Shown: one piece after another, positions 26,970 to 35,769 of the stretch
How the letters are laid out: the number at the start of each line of letters is the position of its first letter
How positions within the stretch are numbered: position 1 is the first letter of the stretch
Assembly: GCA_958295775.1 (NCBI GenBank)
Contig: CATQHC010000002.1
Location: forward strand, 825,830 to 889,829
Direction: 5' to 3'
Origin: Chloroflexota bacterium
GTDB lineage: Bacteria > Chloroflexota > UBA11872 > VXOZ01
DNA length: 64,000 nt
Notes under the pieces: generated by a model
The model's input: the letters and a program-made list of their open reading frames with translations, nothing else
Databases searched by the model: none
What the model was told of the DNA's origin: nothing
Program-made: the position numbers and the translations under genes

Positions 26970-27360
26970 TAGGTTTTCTCCTGTCTCATGTCTTTCACTT
27001 CCCCTTCCCAGTGCACACAAAGACCGCGCCAAGGAAGTTCAGAGTGGTCCCTTCGCTGCAAGAGGCATCGCTTAGTAATTGCGGCAGTTTCAGGAGTAGC
27101 AACAGTGCTGTCATCTTGTTAGCGCATTGGTCAAGGGCCGATGCAAGCGATTGGACGCCTTTTGATCCTCAAAAGAACGGAGTAGCGGCCTATGTCCACT
27201 CTAATCTCAAGAGCCCTCTAGATTGCTAATCCTATCTCGCATTATATACTGTGAATAGGTGGTTCGCCATTGTTTGCAGCGTGGGCACCCATGTGCGCAG
27301 ATTGACATTCAGTTTAAGGTGGACCGTGCACTCCATAGAATTGCTCTAGGCGCGCTTACC
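26970..27360. other. Divergent intergenic region
   Basis: 391 bp between divergent genes; it holds the candidate plus-strand promoter at 27223-27250 and must hold the minus-strand promoter of the dehydrogenase gene. No gene is seen. Confidence 0.5.
27223..27250 (+). promoter_or_regulatory. Candidate promoter
   Basis: TTGCTA (27223-27228), a 16-bp spacer and TATACT (27245-27250). It lies about 110 bp before the start of the small membrane-anchored protein at 27361. Confidence 0.4.
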
Positions 27361-27819
27361 ATGAAGAAGAAACTCACATGGGTCTTTGTCTTCGCCTTCT
27401 CCGGGTTGCTCGGCTTGGGCATGCTCATCCTGACAACTCCGCGCAACCACGTCTACGACCCCCGCATCGACGAAAGAAACACGGCGATTGTCACCAAGCG
27501 GCCGCAGGAAGTATTGGACGCGGTAGTTGCCCAAGCCGAGGGTTTGCCCAAGCAAGACATTCAGGTCGTTGAGACCCACGGCTCTGTGCCGGAGCGGGTC
27601 CGCTACTACGCAATTCGGCGCTACACGATCATTCAAGTGAGAATCCGCGCCAACGAGCCGCTCTGGCTGGACGCCTTCATCCGGCAGCCGACCTACGAGT
27701 ACATCATTACTGCGGACGTAGAATACGCCGACCGGGATCTGCGCCAAATAAAAGTACGTGTGACTCGTCCGGGGATGTTTACGGGCTTCTCCATCCGGAC
27801 CTCGCTTTTCACCCCGTAG
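27361..27819 (+). CDS. Membrane-anchored protein of unknown function
   Basis: 152 residues. The N-terminal KKK is followed by a hydrophobic helix (about residues 5-24), then an extracytoplasmic domain of about 125 residues that I do not recognise. The start is the ATG at 27361, which matches the signal-anchor layout; no clear ribosome-binding site precedes it. The 3' end overlaps the convergent glycosyltransferase gene by 11 bases. Either a single-pass anchor or an uncleaved signal peptide is possible. Confidence 0.7.
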   Translation: MKKKLTWVFVFAFSGLLGLGMLILTTPRNHVYDPRIDERNTAIVTKRPQEVLDAVVAQAEGLPKQDIQVVETHGSVPERVRYYAIRRYTIIQVRIRANEPLWLDAFIRQPTYEYIITADVEYADRDLRQIKVRVTRPGMFTGFSIRTSLFTP

Positions 27820-28861
27820 CTGTTGTGGCGCGGGTAATCTCCTTCAGCCGTTGTTGCCGCCGCAGCACAGTCAGCGGATTCGGGACCGGATCGAGACGGT
27901 CAAGCATTTGCGCCGGAGATATGCGCCGCAACGACTCGTGCTGCTTGCGCTCGCCAAGAACCTTGGACATATGTTTGAGGGCCTCACTGCGCCCCGTCAA
28001 CGGTGCGGCAGTGCGTGCGCCAACGACCGTCAAGGGCATTCCGGCAAGATCGTAGAAGAGAATGGCGGGAAGATACCGCAGAAGCGCAGGCCTAGGAAAA
28101 TTCTTGGCCAGAAGCCACATCTTATTGCGCCCCAGATGATGCAGCTTGAAGACCGACCCTTCTTTGGAAGTACCAGAGTATGCATGGAGCACTTCAGCCT
28201 CCGGCACGTAGCGCGCGCGCCAGCCGGCCCACTGCGCACGCCATGCAAGATCGACGTCTTCAAGATAGGCAAAGAATCGCTCGTCGAAGAGTCCGATGTC
28301 ATCCAGCATCCGCCGCCGGTAGAGCGCGGCTCCGGCTGAGGCGCCAAAGACTTCCGCCTCCGCGCTCGCTTCTTCCGCCGGTGCTCCGCAGAGCCTATCC
28401 CAGGCGAGTCCGGCGCGGTCCACCTGGATGCCGGCTGAATTCACCACGTGCGGCTGCTGCCAGAAGCACATCTTGGATGCAAACGCCCCATACTCAGGAT
28501 ACGCGTCAGCCGCGGCCACGAGAGACGCAAGCCAACCCCGTTGCGGCAAGGTGTCGTTGTTGAGGGTTACAACAAGCTCGGTATTCCCCTTGCGCATGGC
28601 AGCGTTATTTGCCGCGGCAAATCCCATGTTGTGCGCAAAGCGCAAGACTTGTACGCCAGGGAAATGCTGTCGCAAGAAGTCTGCAGTGCCGTCGCTGGAA
28701 CCGTTATCAACGACGACGACTGCAAAAGCAACGCCCTCCTGCGCCATCAGTGCGGGCAAGCACTGGCGCAAGTGAACCAAGCCGTTCCATGTGGGCACTA
28801 CTACTTCAACCCGAGACAAGGTATCCTCGACATTTGGTTTCACTTTGCGAACTGTATTCAT
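27809..28861 (-). CDS. Family 2 glycosyltransferase
   Basis: 350 residues with a GT-A fold. VEVVVPTWNGLVHLRQCLPA opens the domain. VVVVDNGSSDGTADFL and the nucleotide-binding VVTLNNDTLPQ (DxD-like) follow. FFAYLEDVDLAWRAQWAGW is the ED motif of rhamnosyl/galactosyl-type GT2 enzymes. The C-terminal 100 residues have a hydrophobic stretch (about 265-285) that may touch the membrane. It probably transfers a sugar in surface-polysaccharide assembly. Three close relatives lie further along the window. Confidence 0.9.
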   Translation of the reverse strand: MNTVRKVKPNVEDTLSRVEVVVPTWNGLVHLRQCLPALMAQEGVAFAVVVVDNGSSDGTADFLRQHFPGVQVLRFAHNMGFAAANNAAMRKGNTELVVTLNNDTLPQRGWLASLVAAADAYPEYGAFASKMCFWQQPHVVNSAGIQVDRAGLAWDRLCGAPAEEASAEAEVFGASAGAALYRRRMLDDIGLFDERFFAYLEDVDLAWRAQWAGWRARYVPEAEVLHAYSGTSKEGSVFKLHHLGRNKMWLLAKNFPRPALLRYLPAILFYDLAGMPLTVVGARTAAPLTGRSEALKHMSKVLGERKQHESLRRISPAQMLDRLDPVPNPLTVLRRQQRLKEITRATTATG

Positions 28862-29115
28862 TCTCTATACAATTAAGACCGAATATCAAGCAATTGCGCA
28901 TGTATGCGCCTAATTTCCGTTCGTATAGCGCCATCACAGTGCACACATGCCGGCCGGGCAGCATACGCTTGGCCCGGGTGCCGTTCGACTCGGCTGGATA
29001 CCGTGAGTTCTCCTTAGATTCAACTTTGGCGCCATGTCACACGCCGGCTTGAGGTTGCCTGGAGGGACTGCCGCCGGCCTATAGCACTATGGTACAGGGA
29101 GCGTAAGGACAAACG

Positions 29116-29817
29116 ATGCAAGCGATAATTCTCGCGGGGGGACTGGGGGAGCGGCTCAGGCCGTTTACGTCCGACCGCCCCAAGACCATGGTTGAGGTTG
29201 GTGGTGCGCCAATCCTCGCCTATCAGCTTGCCTGGCTAAAGGCGAGCGGCGTAGACCGCTTCGTCATTTCCTGCGGGTACCGGCATGATGTTATCCAAGA
29301 CCGATTTGGCAATGGCGAAGCACTTGGAGTTCATATCGAATATGCGATCGAGCGTGAGAAGCTAGGCACCGGGGGCGGCTTAAAGCTTGCACTCGGCGCC
29401 GCGGACGTGAACGATCCCTTCATACTTGCTACAAATGGCGACATTCTCACTGACATGGACATTGCATCCATTATTGACTTGCATGTTTCTGCCAACAACA
29501 TTGCCACAATCTCGCTTACGCAACTGCAGAGCCCCTACGGCATAGTTGATTCAGATGAAGCGCATAGGGTAACCGCATTCCATGAGAAGCCGCTCCTACC
29601 CTTTTGGCTAAGTGCCGGCGTGTACGCGCTGTCGCCCGCTATTCGCCCGCTCCTTCCCGATAAAGGTGATCACGAGCGCAGCACGTTTCCCCAGATCGCA
29701 CATGACGGCAGGCTCGGGGCCTGTAAGTCGACGGCATATTGGCGGGCAATTGACACGGCCAAGGACCTTTCCGAAGCAGAGACCGAACTCGCAGAGCACC
29801 CTCTACCCCATGTCTGA
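29116..29817 (+). CDS. Sugar-1-phosphate nucleotidyltransferase
   Basis: 233 residues. The signature MQAIILAGGLGERLRPFT with RPKTMVEVGG is the nucleotide-binding loop of the NTP_transferase family (GlmU/RmlA/HddC-like). ATNGDILTDMDI carries the metal-binding Asp. There is no C-terminal left-handed beta-helix, so it is the short form, as in heptose- or mannose-1-phosphate guanylyltransferases. It would make an NDP-sugar donor for the nearby glycosyltransferases. Its end overlaps the start of the methyltransferase gene by eight bases, indicating a coupled pair. Confidence 0.88.
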   Translation: MQAIILAGGLGERLRPFTSDRPKTMVEVGGAPILAYQLAWLKASGVDRFVISCGYRHDVIQDRFGNGEALGVHIEYAIEREKLGTGGGLKLALGAADVNDPFILATNGDILTDMDIASIIDLHVSANNIATISLTQLQSPYGIVDSDEAHRVTAFHEKPLLPFWLSAGVYALSPAIRPLLPDKGDHERSTFPQIAHDGRLGACKSTAYWRAIDTAKDLSEAETELAEHPLPHV

Positions 29818-30547
29818 ACAACCGCTGACAGGAAAGAGCACGGGCTTTGACTATCCGGCTTGGGACGAAGAGCTTGACGGCGAGACCCTCAAGCAGTCCA
29901 TGCAGGTGTATTATGACGAGCGCGCCAGCGAATACGTGGACTGGTTTCTCCGTACGGGACTCTACGACCGCCCCGAGACAAATGAGGGGTTCCTCGCTGG
30001 TATACGCCAACTTGAACAAGAGCTTGGCGCGTTTGGCGAGGGCCGCATCTTGGAAATCGCCTGCGGCATCGGGTGGTGGACTTCACTCCTGGCCCAGTCC
30101 GGTCATGACGTGGTAGCGCTCGATTACGGGCCGCGCATGCTGACGGAGTGCCAGAAGCGCCTGACCCTAAACAATGTTCAGGCGAGGCTGATACGGGCCA
30201 GCGCGTACTCGTTGCCGTTCGCGACTAATTCTATCGACTGCTGTTTCTTTGGATTCTTCTTCAGTCACGTGCCCCACGAGGATGTCGTTCCATTTCTGAG
30301 CGAGGTAGAGCGCGTAGTTCGTCCCGGCGGGCACGTGTGTATCTTCGATTCGACCCTGCCCCCATTGGACTTTGTGGAAACCGAAGTACAACGCCGGCCG
30401 TTGCGCGACGGTTCAATCCATCCCGCCCTAAAAGTTTACTATGGCGAGAAAGGACTAGCTCAAGTTTTGGAGCCATTCGCGGAGAACCTTACTATCCGGA
30501 AGATCGAAGGCCTATTTATTACGGCCCGCTTCCAGACGAAAGCGTAG
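29810..30547 (+). CDS. SAM-dependent class I methyltransferase
   Basis: 245 residues from the ATG at 29810. ILEIACGIGWWTSLLA is the SAM-binding motif I, DVVALDYGPRML motif II, and EVERVVRPGGHVCIFD motifs III-IV of Rossmann-fold methyltransferases. It is translationally coupled to the sugar nucleotidyltransferase, so a role in methylating a sugar or sugar-nucleotide of the surface polysaccharide is likely but not shown. Many housekeeping methyltransferases look alike, so the substrate is open. Confidence 0.85.
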   Translation: MSEQPLTGKSTGFDYPAWDEELDGETLKQSMQVYYDERASEYVDWFLRTGLYDRPETNEGFLAGIRQLEQELGAFGEGRILEIACGIGWWTSLLAQSGHDVVALDYGPRMLTECQKRLTLNNVQARLIRASAYSLPFATNSIDCCFFGFFFSHVPHEDVVPFLSEVERVVRPGGHVCIFDSTLPPLDFVETEVQRRPLRDGSIHPALKVYYGEKGLAQVLEPFAENLTIRKIEGLFITARFQTKA

Positions 30548-30609
30548 TACTGGTGGAGAGCCTCCGAAACTCGCGCGCTCGCGGTGAGATCGAGAGGAAC
30601 TGGCGGACA

Positions 30610-32412
30610 CTACTTAGAAAGCGGTGGCAAGCGCCACGCTGAAAGGTGATTCTCTTCATCCAGCACGATTAAGAGATCGCCATCCGTTGCCACGGCATAG
30701 TCACGAATTGGCACCAGCGGGCTCACGGTGCCTAGAATGTTGCCGTCGTAATCCACTATAACCAGCCGGATGTTACTGGAGAGACCGATGAGATAGTCGC
30801 GATTTGCCACAATGTGCGACACCGGCATCGCATCCTGCACCCATAGTTCGCGGCCGTCGTGGTGGTACGCGGCAATGCCCCGGACCCCGCCCACATAGAT
30901 TATGTCACCCGGTTTGGAAATGGCAAGCGCCCGCCCACGAGCGGACGCTTGCCATTCAATCCGCTGCGTTTCAATGTCAAATCGGCTGACGTGCCGTTCG
31001 GTAAGCACAACGACCTTTCGATACTCGTCACCGGCAAGCGCCACGGCAACAACCGGTTCCCAGAGATCCGAACCCATTATCTTGTCGCCGCGTTCGTTGA
31101 CCACCATCACCTGATACCGGCCCTCGCCAATTCCCCCCAACGCAACTCGATCACCGTCCGGTGAGAGATGGAAACTGTTGAGGCCCGGTATATCGTGGTA
31201 TTTAAGAGACGTAAACCATGCCAATCCGTCCTCATCGAATCCAAACGCCTGACCCATTTCATCTACATTCGACGTGGCCGCCGCCATGAACTTGCCGTCA
31301 TTGCTAATGGCGGCCTGCTCTAAGATAACCGGAAACGTCTCGAGCGCATCGCGCCAGCGGACGGTCCCATCGCCGCTCAAGGCTTGTGCGCCTACGCCCG
31401 CCGCGAAAATGCCCTGACCCTCACGCGTGACTGCCAGCGCATATGTAGGCAGCGAAAACGTCTGTGTCCATTCATGCTCACCCTGTCCGGAACGACGCTG
31501 CACCGTGCCACCGGTGTCACCGGCAAGCACGACACTCCCATCCGGTGAGACAGCGATGAATTGGGTAGGTTGCGGCATCTCGTGAGACCACACCAATTCT
31601 CGCCAGGTTCGCCCCTGCACTGGTAAGATTTCCGTCGCGCGAAACTCGTACACGGTGTCTTCATGAACGACAGCATCCACACTCTTGTCCCGCCACTCTG
31701 CGGCAACCGCCCGCGCTTCCGCGGCACCACGAAACGGCCCCAGCCAAACGGTAAGTGGCCCTTCTTGTCTGACCACGGCATTGTGTCCCGCGGCCGCTCG
31801 GCTAACCTCCTGGGCGACTTCAATTCTTGAAAACGGCCCCAGCGCCACACGAGAAACGGCAGTAGGTTCCGATACCAGCTCTATGCGCCCCGCCTGCCGC
31901 AAGAGTTCCGAAAGGGCCGGACCCTCCGCCAAAGTTGTGCTGGTGAGAAAACTCTCCAATTGGACATTGGTACGGTCGAGCAGGGAATAGGCTTCGGCGA
32001 GGGCCTCGTCCCGGCCTGTGTCCACATAGCGCGAAAACTCCCGTGCCGCGCGCGCGAGGGGATCGACTACCCTCAGCAGGTGAGAGACGTCTTGCTCGGG
32101 CGCACCCACCGAAACGTCTACTACTTGCTGAGACAGTTCCTGAATCTCAGGAATGAGAAAACCGAGGGCTACGCGATACTTGTCCGGGGAAAGCGATTGG
32201 CGCGCAAAAGCCAGATTGTTGATATTCAGGTGTCGGACAACGAGTATGACATCTTGCGCAATCCGCTCAATGCGATCATCTGTCCGGCCTGTGAGTTCTT
32301 CAGGCGCTGCATCGGGGGACGTTTGTGAGGATAGAAACCCACAACTAGGGGCAATGACTAGGACAACCATGCACAGAGCTAAGGCTCTCGTAATTCGCCC
32401 TGCAACGGTCAT
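30610..32412 (-). CDS. Lipoprotein with SPOR-like segment and PQQ/WD-type propeller
   Basis: 600 residues. A signal peptide ends at a lipobox-like APSC (Cys about residue 24). Residues about 45-170 are helical. A region around 185-260 contains VALGPFSRIEVAQEVSR and VWLGPFRGAAEARAVAAEW, a SPOR-like double repeat that in other proteins binds denuded peptidoglycan. The remainder (about 270-600) is a propeller of short blades with AVSPDGS, AISNDGK and LSPDGDR motifs. I know of no family with this exact combination. It is co-oriented with the TPR/HIRAN-like gene 41 bp upstream, probably an operon. Confidence 0.72.
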   Translation of the reverse strand: MTVAGRITRALALCMVVLVIAPSCGFLSSQTSPDAAPEELTGRTDDRIERIAQDVILVVRHLNINNLAFARQSLSPDKYRVALGFLIPEIQELSQQVVDVSVGAPEQDVSHLLRVVDPLARAAREFSRYVDTGRDEALAEAYSLLDRTNVQLESFLTSTTLAEGPALSELLRQAGRIELVSEPTAVSRVALGPFSRIEVAQEVSRAAAGHNAVVRQEGPLTVWLGPFRGAAEARAVAAEWRDKSVDAVVHEDTVYEFRATEILPVQGRTWRELVWSHEMPQPTQFIAVSPDGSVVLAGDTGGTVQRRSGQGEHEWTQTFSLPTYALAVTREGQGIFAAGVGAQALSGDGTVRWRDALETFPVILEQAAISNDGKFMAAATSNVDEMGQAFGFDEDGLAWFTSLKYHDIPGLNSFHLSPDGDRVALGGIGEGRYQVMVVNERGDKIMGSDLWEPVVAVALAGDEYRKVVVLTERHVSRFDIETQRIEWQASARGRALAISKPGDIIYVGGVRGIAAYHHDGRELWVQDAMPVSHIVANRDYLIGLSSNIRLVIVDYDGNILGTVSPLVPIRDYAVATDGDLLIVLDEENHLSAWRLPPLSK

Positions 32413-32453
32413 GAGATTATCCTACACCCCAATCTCAACCAAGCGAACAAAGC

Positions 32454-33266
32454 CTAGAATTCGCCCTCCATCGTCATCAGATCTTCACTGACTCTCTGCT
32501 CAGATTCGAGGTCATCCCAACCTTCGAGTTCACCATAACCTTCGAAGGACTCCTTTTCAGCGATCACAGCAGCGTGCCGGACGTATGCATACTTGCTCCG
32601 TTGACTGCGACTCTGGCTGGGAAACGAGTGTTGACCGGAGAGGCTGGCGTGCTGGTACGTCTCTTTGATCACAATGTAAATATCGCTGCCTTGAATCCCT
32701 ACCACCGCCGCCGCATAGCAGTTACCGGAGTCGATCAAGTAGATCAAACGCTGCGAAAGCGCTGCGTTCAGTTGCCCCAGAGGTTGCCCGCCGCGATTGA
32801 GCACGCGCACCACATTGCCTTGTTGTTGCAAGCGGAGCGGATCTCCTGGCAATGGGAGCACGTTTCTGGTTTTACCGGGAAGCGGCAACACTTTGACGAT
32901 AGTCGTCTTGCCCGATTCCGCAATGAAAATGTCTGCCGGTACATAGGGAATCTCGTCGGGACTCCCCGCCACTTGAGTTGTCTGCAGCGAAGACTCGAGA
33001 CGCCCCAAATTGCGGCCGGCGATGGCATTCACCGGATCGAGCTCCAGCGCCCGGCGATAGCTCTCCTTCGCTTCTTCGAGCAATCCAAGTTCCCAGAGCG
33101 CTTTACCCAATCGATTGTGCGCGTCAACGTCTTCCGGGCAAAGCTTCACGATGGAACGATTGATCTTTTCTGCCTCTGACCAGCGGTGATGAGCCGCACA
33201 CCGGATCGCCTGCTGGTCCCAGTATCGCTTGAAGCGGCTCAGGTCGGTACCAATTACTTGCGACAT
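32454..33266 (-). CDS. TPR protein with HIRAN-like domain
   Basis: 270 residues. TPR-type helical repeats cover about residues 15-95 (AEKINRSIVKLCPEDVDAHN and AKESYRRALELDPVNAIAGR). A second domain (about 125-200) with GDPLRLQQQGNVVRVLNRGG, then QPLGQLNAALSQRLIYLIDSG, resembles the HIRAN fold found in helicase and nuclease partners. The tail is acidic. No enzymatic motif is seen. It likely forms an operon with the downstream lipoprotein gene. The HIRAN assignment is by eye and moderate. Confidence 0.65.
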   Translation of the reverse strand: MSQVIGTDLSRFKRYWDQQAIRCAAHHRWSEAEKINRSIVKLCPEDVDAHNRLGKALWELGLLEEAKESYRRALELDPVNAIAGRNLGRLESSLQTTQVAGSPDEIPYVPADIFIAESGKTTIVKVLPLPGKTRNVLPLPGDPLRLQQQGNVVRVLNRGGQPLGQLNAALSQRLIYLIDSGNCYAAAVVGIQGSDIYIVIKETYQHASLSGQHSFPSQSRSQRSKYAYVRHAAVIAEKESFEGYGELEGWDDLESEQRVSEDLMTMEGEF

Positions 33267-33847
33267 GTCTCATTGCCTCACACACAGAGAAGTACGATTA
33301 ACACGCAAAGTACAAGAACCGGCATGGCAATCCATGCTCGGGAAATTAGAGGTTTCGCCGCAAATGTGCTAATCCCGTGGAAACTCAAGTGGGAGCTTGC
33401 GGCAATTCCGGCAGTGCTATAATTGACGTGAACTAGAGGGTAGTTACAAGCCAATGCACCCGTATACTATACCATACGATTCTAGTAATTCACTACCCCT
33501 TGGAATGAAATTCGTGAACTACCCGGAGAATCTTCTTGAATCACCGTGAAATAATGCAGTCGGCTGGCTATAACGACACAGAGAGTCTTCGAATTTCCTG
33601 CCATGGGCGAGGAATCGCTCTGGAGTGGGCGGACCTGCGGCGTCGCGCGAGCGGGTTACTCTAGCAAGTTGTTGGCGACCTCCAGGTCTCTCCCCAAGCA
33701 CCTGCATGCCCTGAATTGAAGCCATCCACCCTCTTATCCTGCTGAAGGACTGCCTCATTGGTTACGATTCGCGCACGATACGGACTTTGCGGGATACCCT
33801 GAAACACATCTCGGTTTGTTGCATTGCATTTCAAAGGAAACCGCAAC
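33267..33847. other. Intergenic region without a supported gene
   Basis: 581 bp between divergent genes (TPR protein and the GT2 gene). The ORFs crossing it are antisense shadows of the downstream gene. I see no hairpin or clear promoter. Confidence 0.55.
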
Positions 33848-34813
33848 GTGAGCATTAACGTCAGCGTGCTCATTCCAACGTGGAATGGCAAGGAATTGCT
33901 GCGTCCCTGCCTGGATTCGCTCGTCCAACAGACTTTCCGCGAGTTTGAAGTAATTGTGGCGGAGAACGGTTCCACCGACGGCACGCGAGAGATGCTAGAC
34001 CTGGAGTATCCTTGGGTACGCGTCGTGGCGCTTGCAGAGAATCTCGGTTTCGCGCAAGGCGTACACGCCGCGTACAACGTGGCCGGGGGAGACTTCATCG
34101 TGCTGCTAAACAATGACACGGAGGCGGAGCCCGCGTGGCTGGAAGCGCTTGTGGGTGCGGCGAATGAGTTTCCCCAGGCAGATTCGTTTGCATGCAAGAT
34201 TCTACTGCACCAAGATCGAGGCCGTTTGCACTCCGCCGGCGACTACTACGGACGTGACGGCGTTCCGGGAAATCGCGGGCTCGGGGAGAAAGACGGCCTT
34301 GAGTTTAGCGAACGTGGCTGGGTGTTTGGCGCCCAGGGAGCCGCCTGTGCGTTCCGCCGCGAACTCTTGGAGGATATCGGCTTCTTCGACGCAGACCTCG
34401 TCTCCTATTGTGAAGATGTCGACTTAAACTGGCGCGCGAACCTCCGCGGGTATCGCTGCCTCTACGTTCCTGAAGCGAGAGTATATCACCATGTGTCTGC
34501 CACCGGCGGCGGGGCTATCGCAAGTTTCTATTGCGGCAGAAACTTCATAGTAGTCGCGATCAAAGATGTCCCCGGCCCTCTTTGGCGGCGGTACTGGCTG
34601 CAAATGGTCGCGCAGCAGTTCAAGATCACATTCGCTGCCCTTCGCAGCATTCGCGGTGAGGCGGCCCGTGCCCGCCTGCGCGGTCAGATCGCAGGTCTCG
34701 CCCTGATCCCGTCCGCGCTGCGGAAACGCGCCGCGATTCAGCGCACGATAACAGCCGATCTGGAGCGAATTGAAGAACTAATGGGCCCCTGGATACGACC
34801 GCTTGATTGGTGA
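33848..34813 (+). CDS. Family 2 glycosyltransferase
   Basis: 321 residues from a GTG at 33848, with AAAGGA nine bases upstream. NVSVLIPTWNGKELLRPCLD, VAENGSTDGTREML and FIVLLNNDTEAEP give the nucleotide- and metal-binding parts. LVSYCEDVDLNWRANLRGY is the catalytic ED motif. It resembles the GT2 encoded at 27809, on the opposite strand. It is the first gene of the long plus-strand polysaccharide operon that runs to 42878. Confidence 0.9.
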   Translation: MSINVSVLIPTWNGKELLRPCLDSLVQQTFREFEVIVAENGSTDGTREMLDLEYPWVRVVALAENLGFAQGVHAAYNVAGGDFIVLLNNDTEAEPAWLEALVGAANEFPQADSFACKILLHQDRGRLHSAGDYYGRDGVPGNRGLGEKDGLEFSERGWVFGAQGAACAFRRELLEDIGFFDADLVSYCEDVDLNWRANLRGYRCLYVPEARVYHHVSATGGGAIASFYCGRNFIVVAIKDVPGPLWRRYWLQMVAQQFKITFAALRSIRGEAARARLRGQIAGLALIPSALRKRAAIQRTITADLERIEELMGPWIRPLDW

Positions 34814-35137
34814 ACCATGCGAGTGGCGCAATTAGCTTAGCGCCTGACTCACGTGCAGCCTTACTAAATTCCCAAGGCTAACACGCCCAACAGACTACCC
34901 AGCACTTCAGAGAGACCAAGCGCCAAGCGAGAGCCGGCGCAGTCGCGGATGGCGCGCCGATCGTTTCATATTGAATTGCCCTGCAGCCCTGCGAATGCGA
35001 CCGGGGTTTGCGTCGAATGCAGGCTTTGGAGAGACAATGCAGACTCTCCCCCGGCAAAGCTCGTACAATAGGGGTGTGAACACAATCCTATGCAAGTGGC
35101 CGCTCAATTCCGTTAAATCTAAGGAGTGAATTCGCCG
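34814..35137. other. Intergenic region without a supported gene
   Basis: 324 bp with no recognisable gene, hairpin or repeat. Confidence 0.5.
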
Positions 35138-35494
35138 ATGGGTTTCCTCAAGCGCTTTCTATTTGGCTCCGACGGCGGCTCCGATTCTGAGTCCGATCCC
35201 AATTTGCTCTGGTACTACGTGCGCTGTAACAAGTGCGGCGAGGCTGTTGCCGTGATGGCACGCAAGGGGTACGACCTCGTAGAAGAATATGAGGAATCGG
35301 GCAACGGCGATGCACCCACTGGCTACAGCCTATTCAAAGACGTAATGGGCCGCAGTGACACGTGCTTCCAGCAGATGCGTATCGAGATTCATTACAACTT
35401 GAATTATGTAGAGCAGAGCCGCCACATTCAGGGCGGAACGTTCATCACGGCTGAGGAATTTCACGGCGGCGATAATGGCGACCCACAGCCTTAG
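35138..35494 (+). CDS. Small hypothetical protein with CxxC motif
   Basis: 118 residues. It contains VRCNKCGEAVAV (one CxxC, about residues 30-33) and a further Cys in DTCFQQM; these could be metal ligands. The N-terminus is positively charged with GFLKRFLFG, possibly an amphipathic anchor. I choose the ATG at 35138, preceded by AAGGAG, over the GTG at 35126 that overlaps this site. I do not recognise the family. It stands alone between the GT2 gene and the ligase gene. Confidence 0.6.
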   Translation: MGFLKRFLFGSDGGSDSESDPNLLWYYVRCNKCGEAVAVMARKGYDLVEEYEESGNGDAPTGYSLFKDVMGRSDTCFQQMRIEIHYNLNYVEQSRHIQGGTFITAEEFHGGDNGDPQP

Positions 35495-35769
35495 CAAGAA
35501 GCCGCGCACTCTAGCCCGTTCCGCAATATACGCAGTTTCGCCGGGGCTTCCCTTAGTATTTGTGCGGTGATGAACTCTGTGGCGAGCCGTCGAATGGTCA
35601 TTTCACATGAGCGGCATTCGCGCCGCCACGACAGACCCCTAGACTTCACCTCTTGTGGCGCTCCAAACGTGAGATAGGTTGGCAAGCAAAGGCCAATTTG
35701 CGCAGGTGCAGCAATGAAACTGTGAAAGAGTGCAATTAACGTAAGACAAGGGTGATTAGAGAGCCGGCG

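Noticed and set aside
33661..34197. A 178-codon minus-strand ORF
   Set aside because: It is a shadow of the GT2 gene at 33848, whose motifs are unambiguous.
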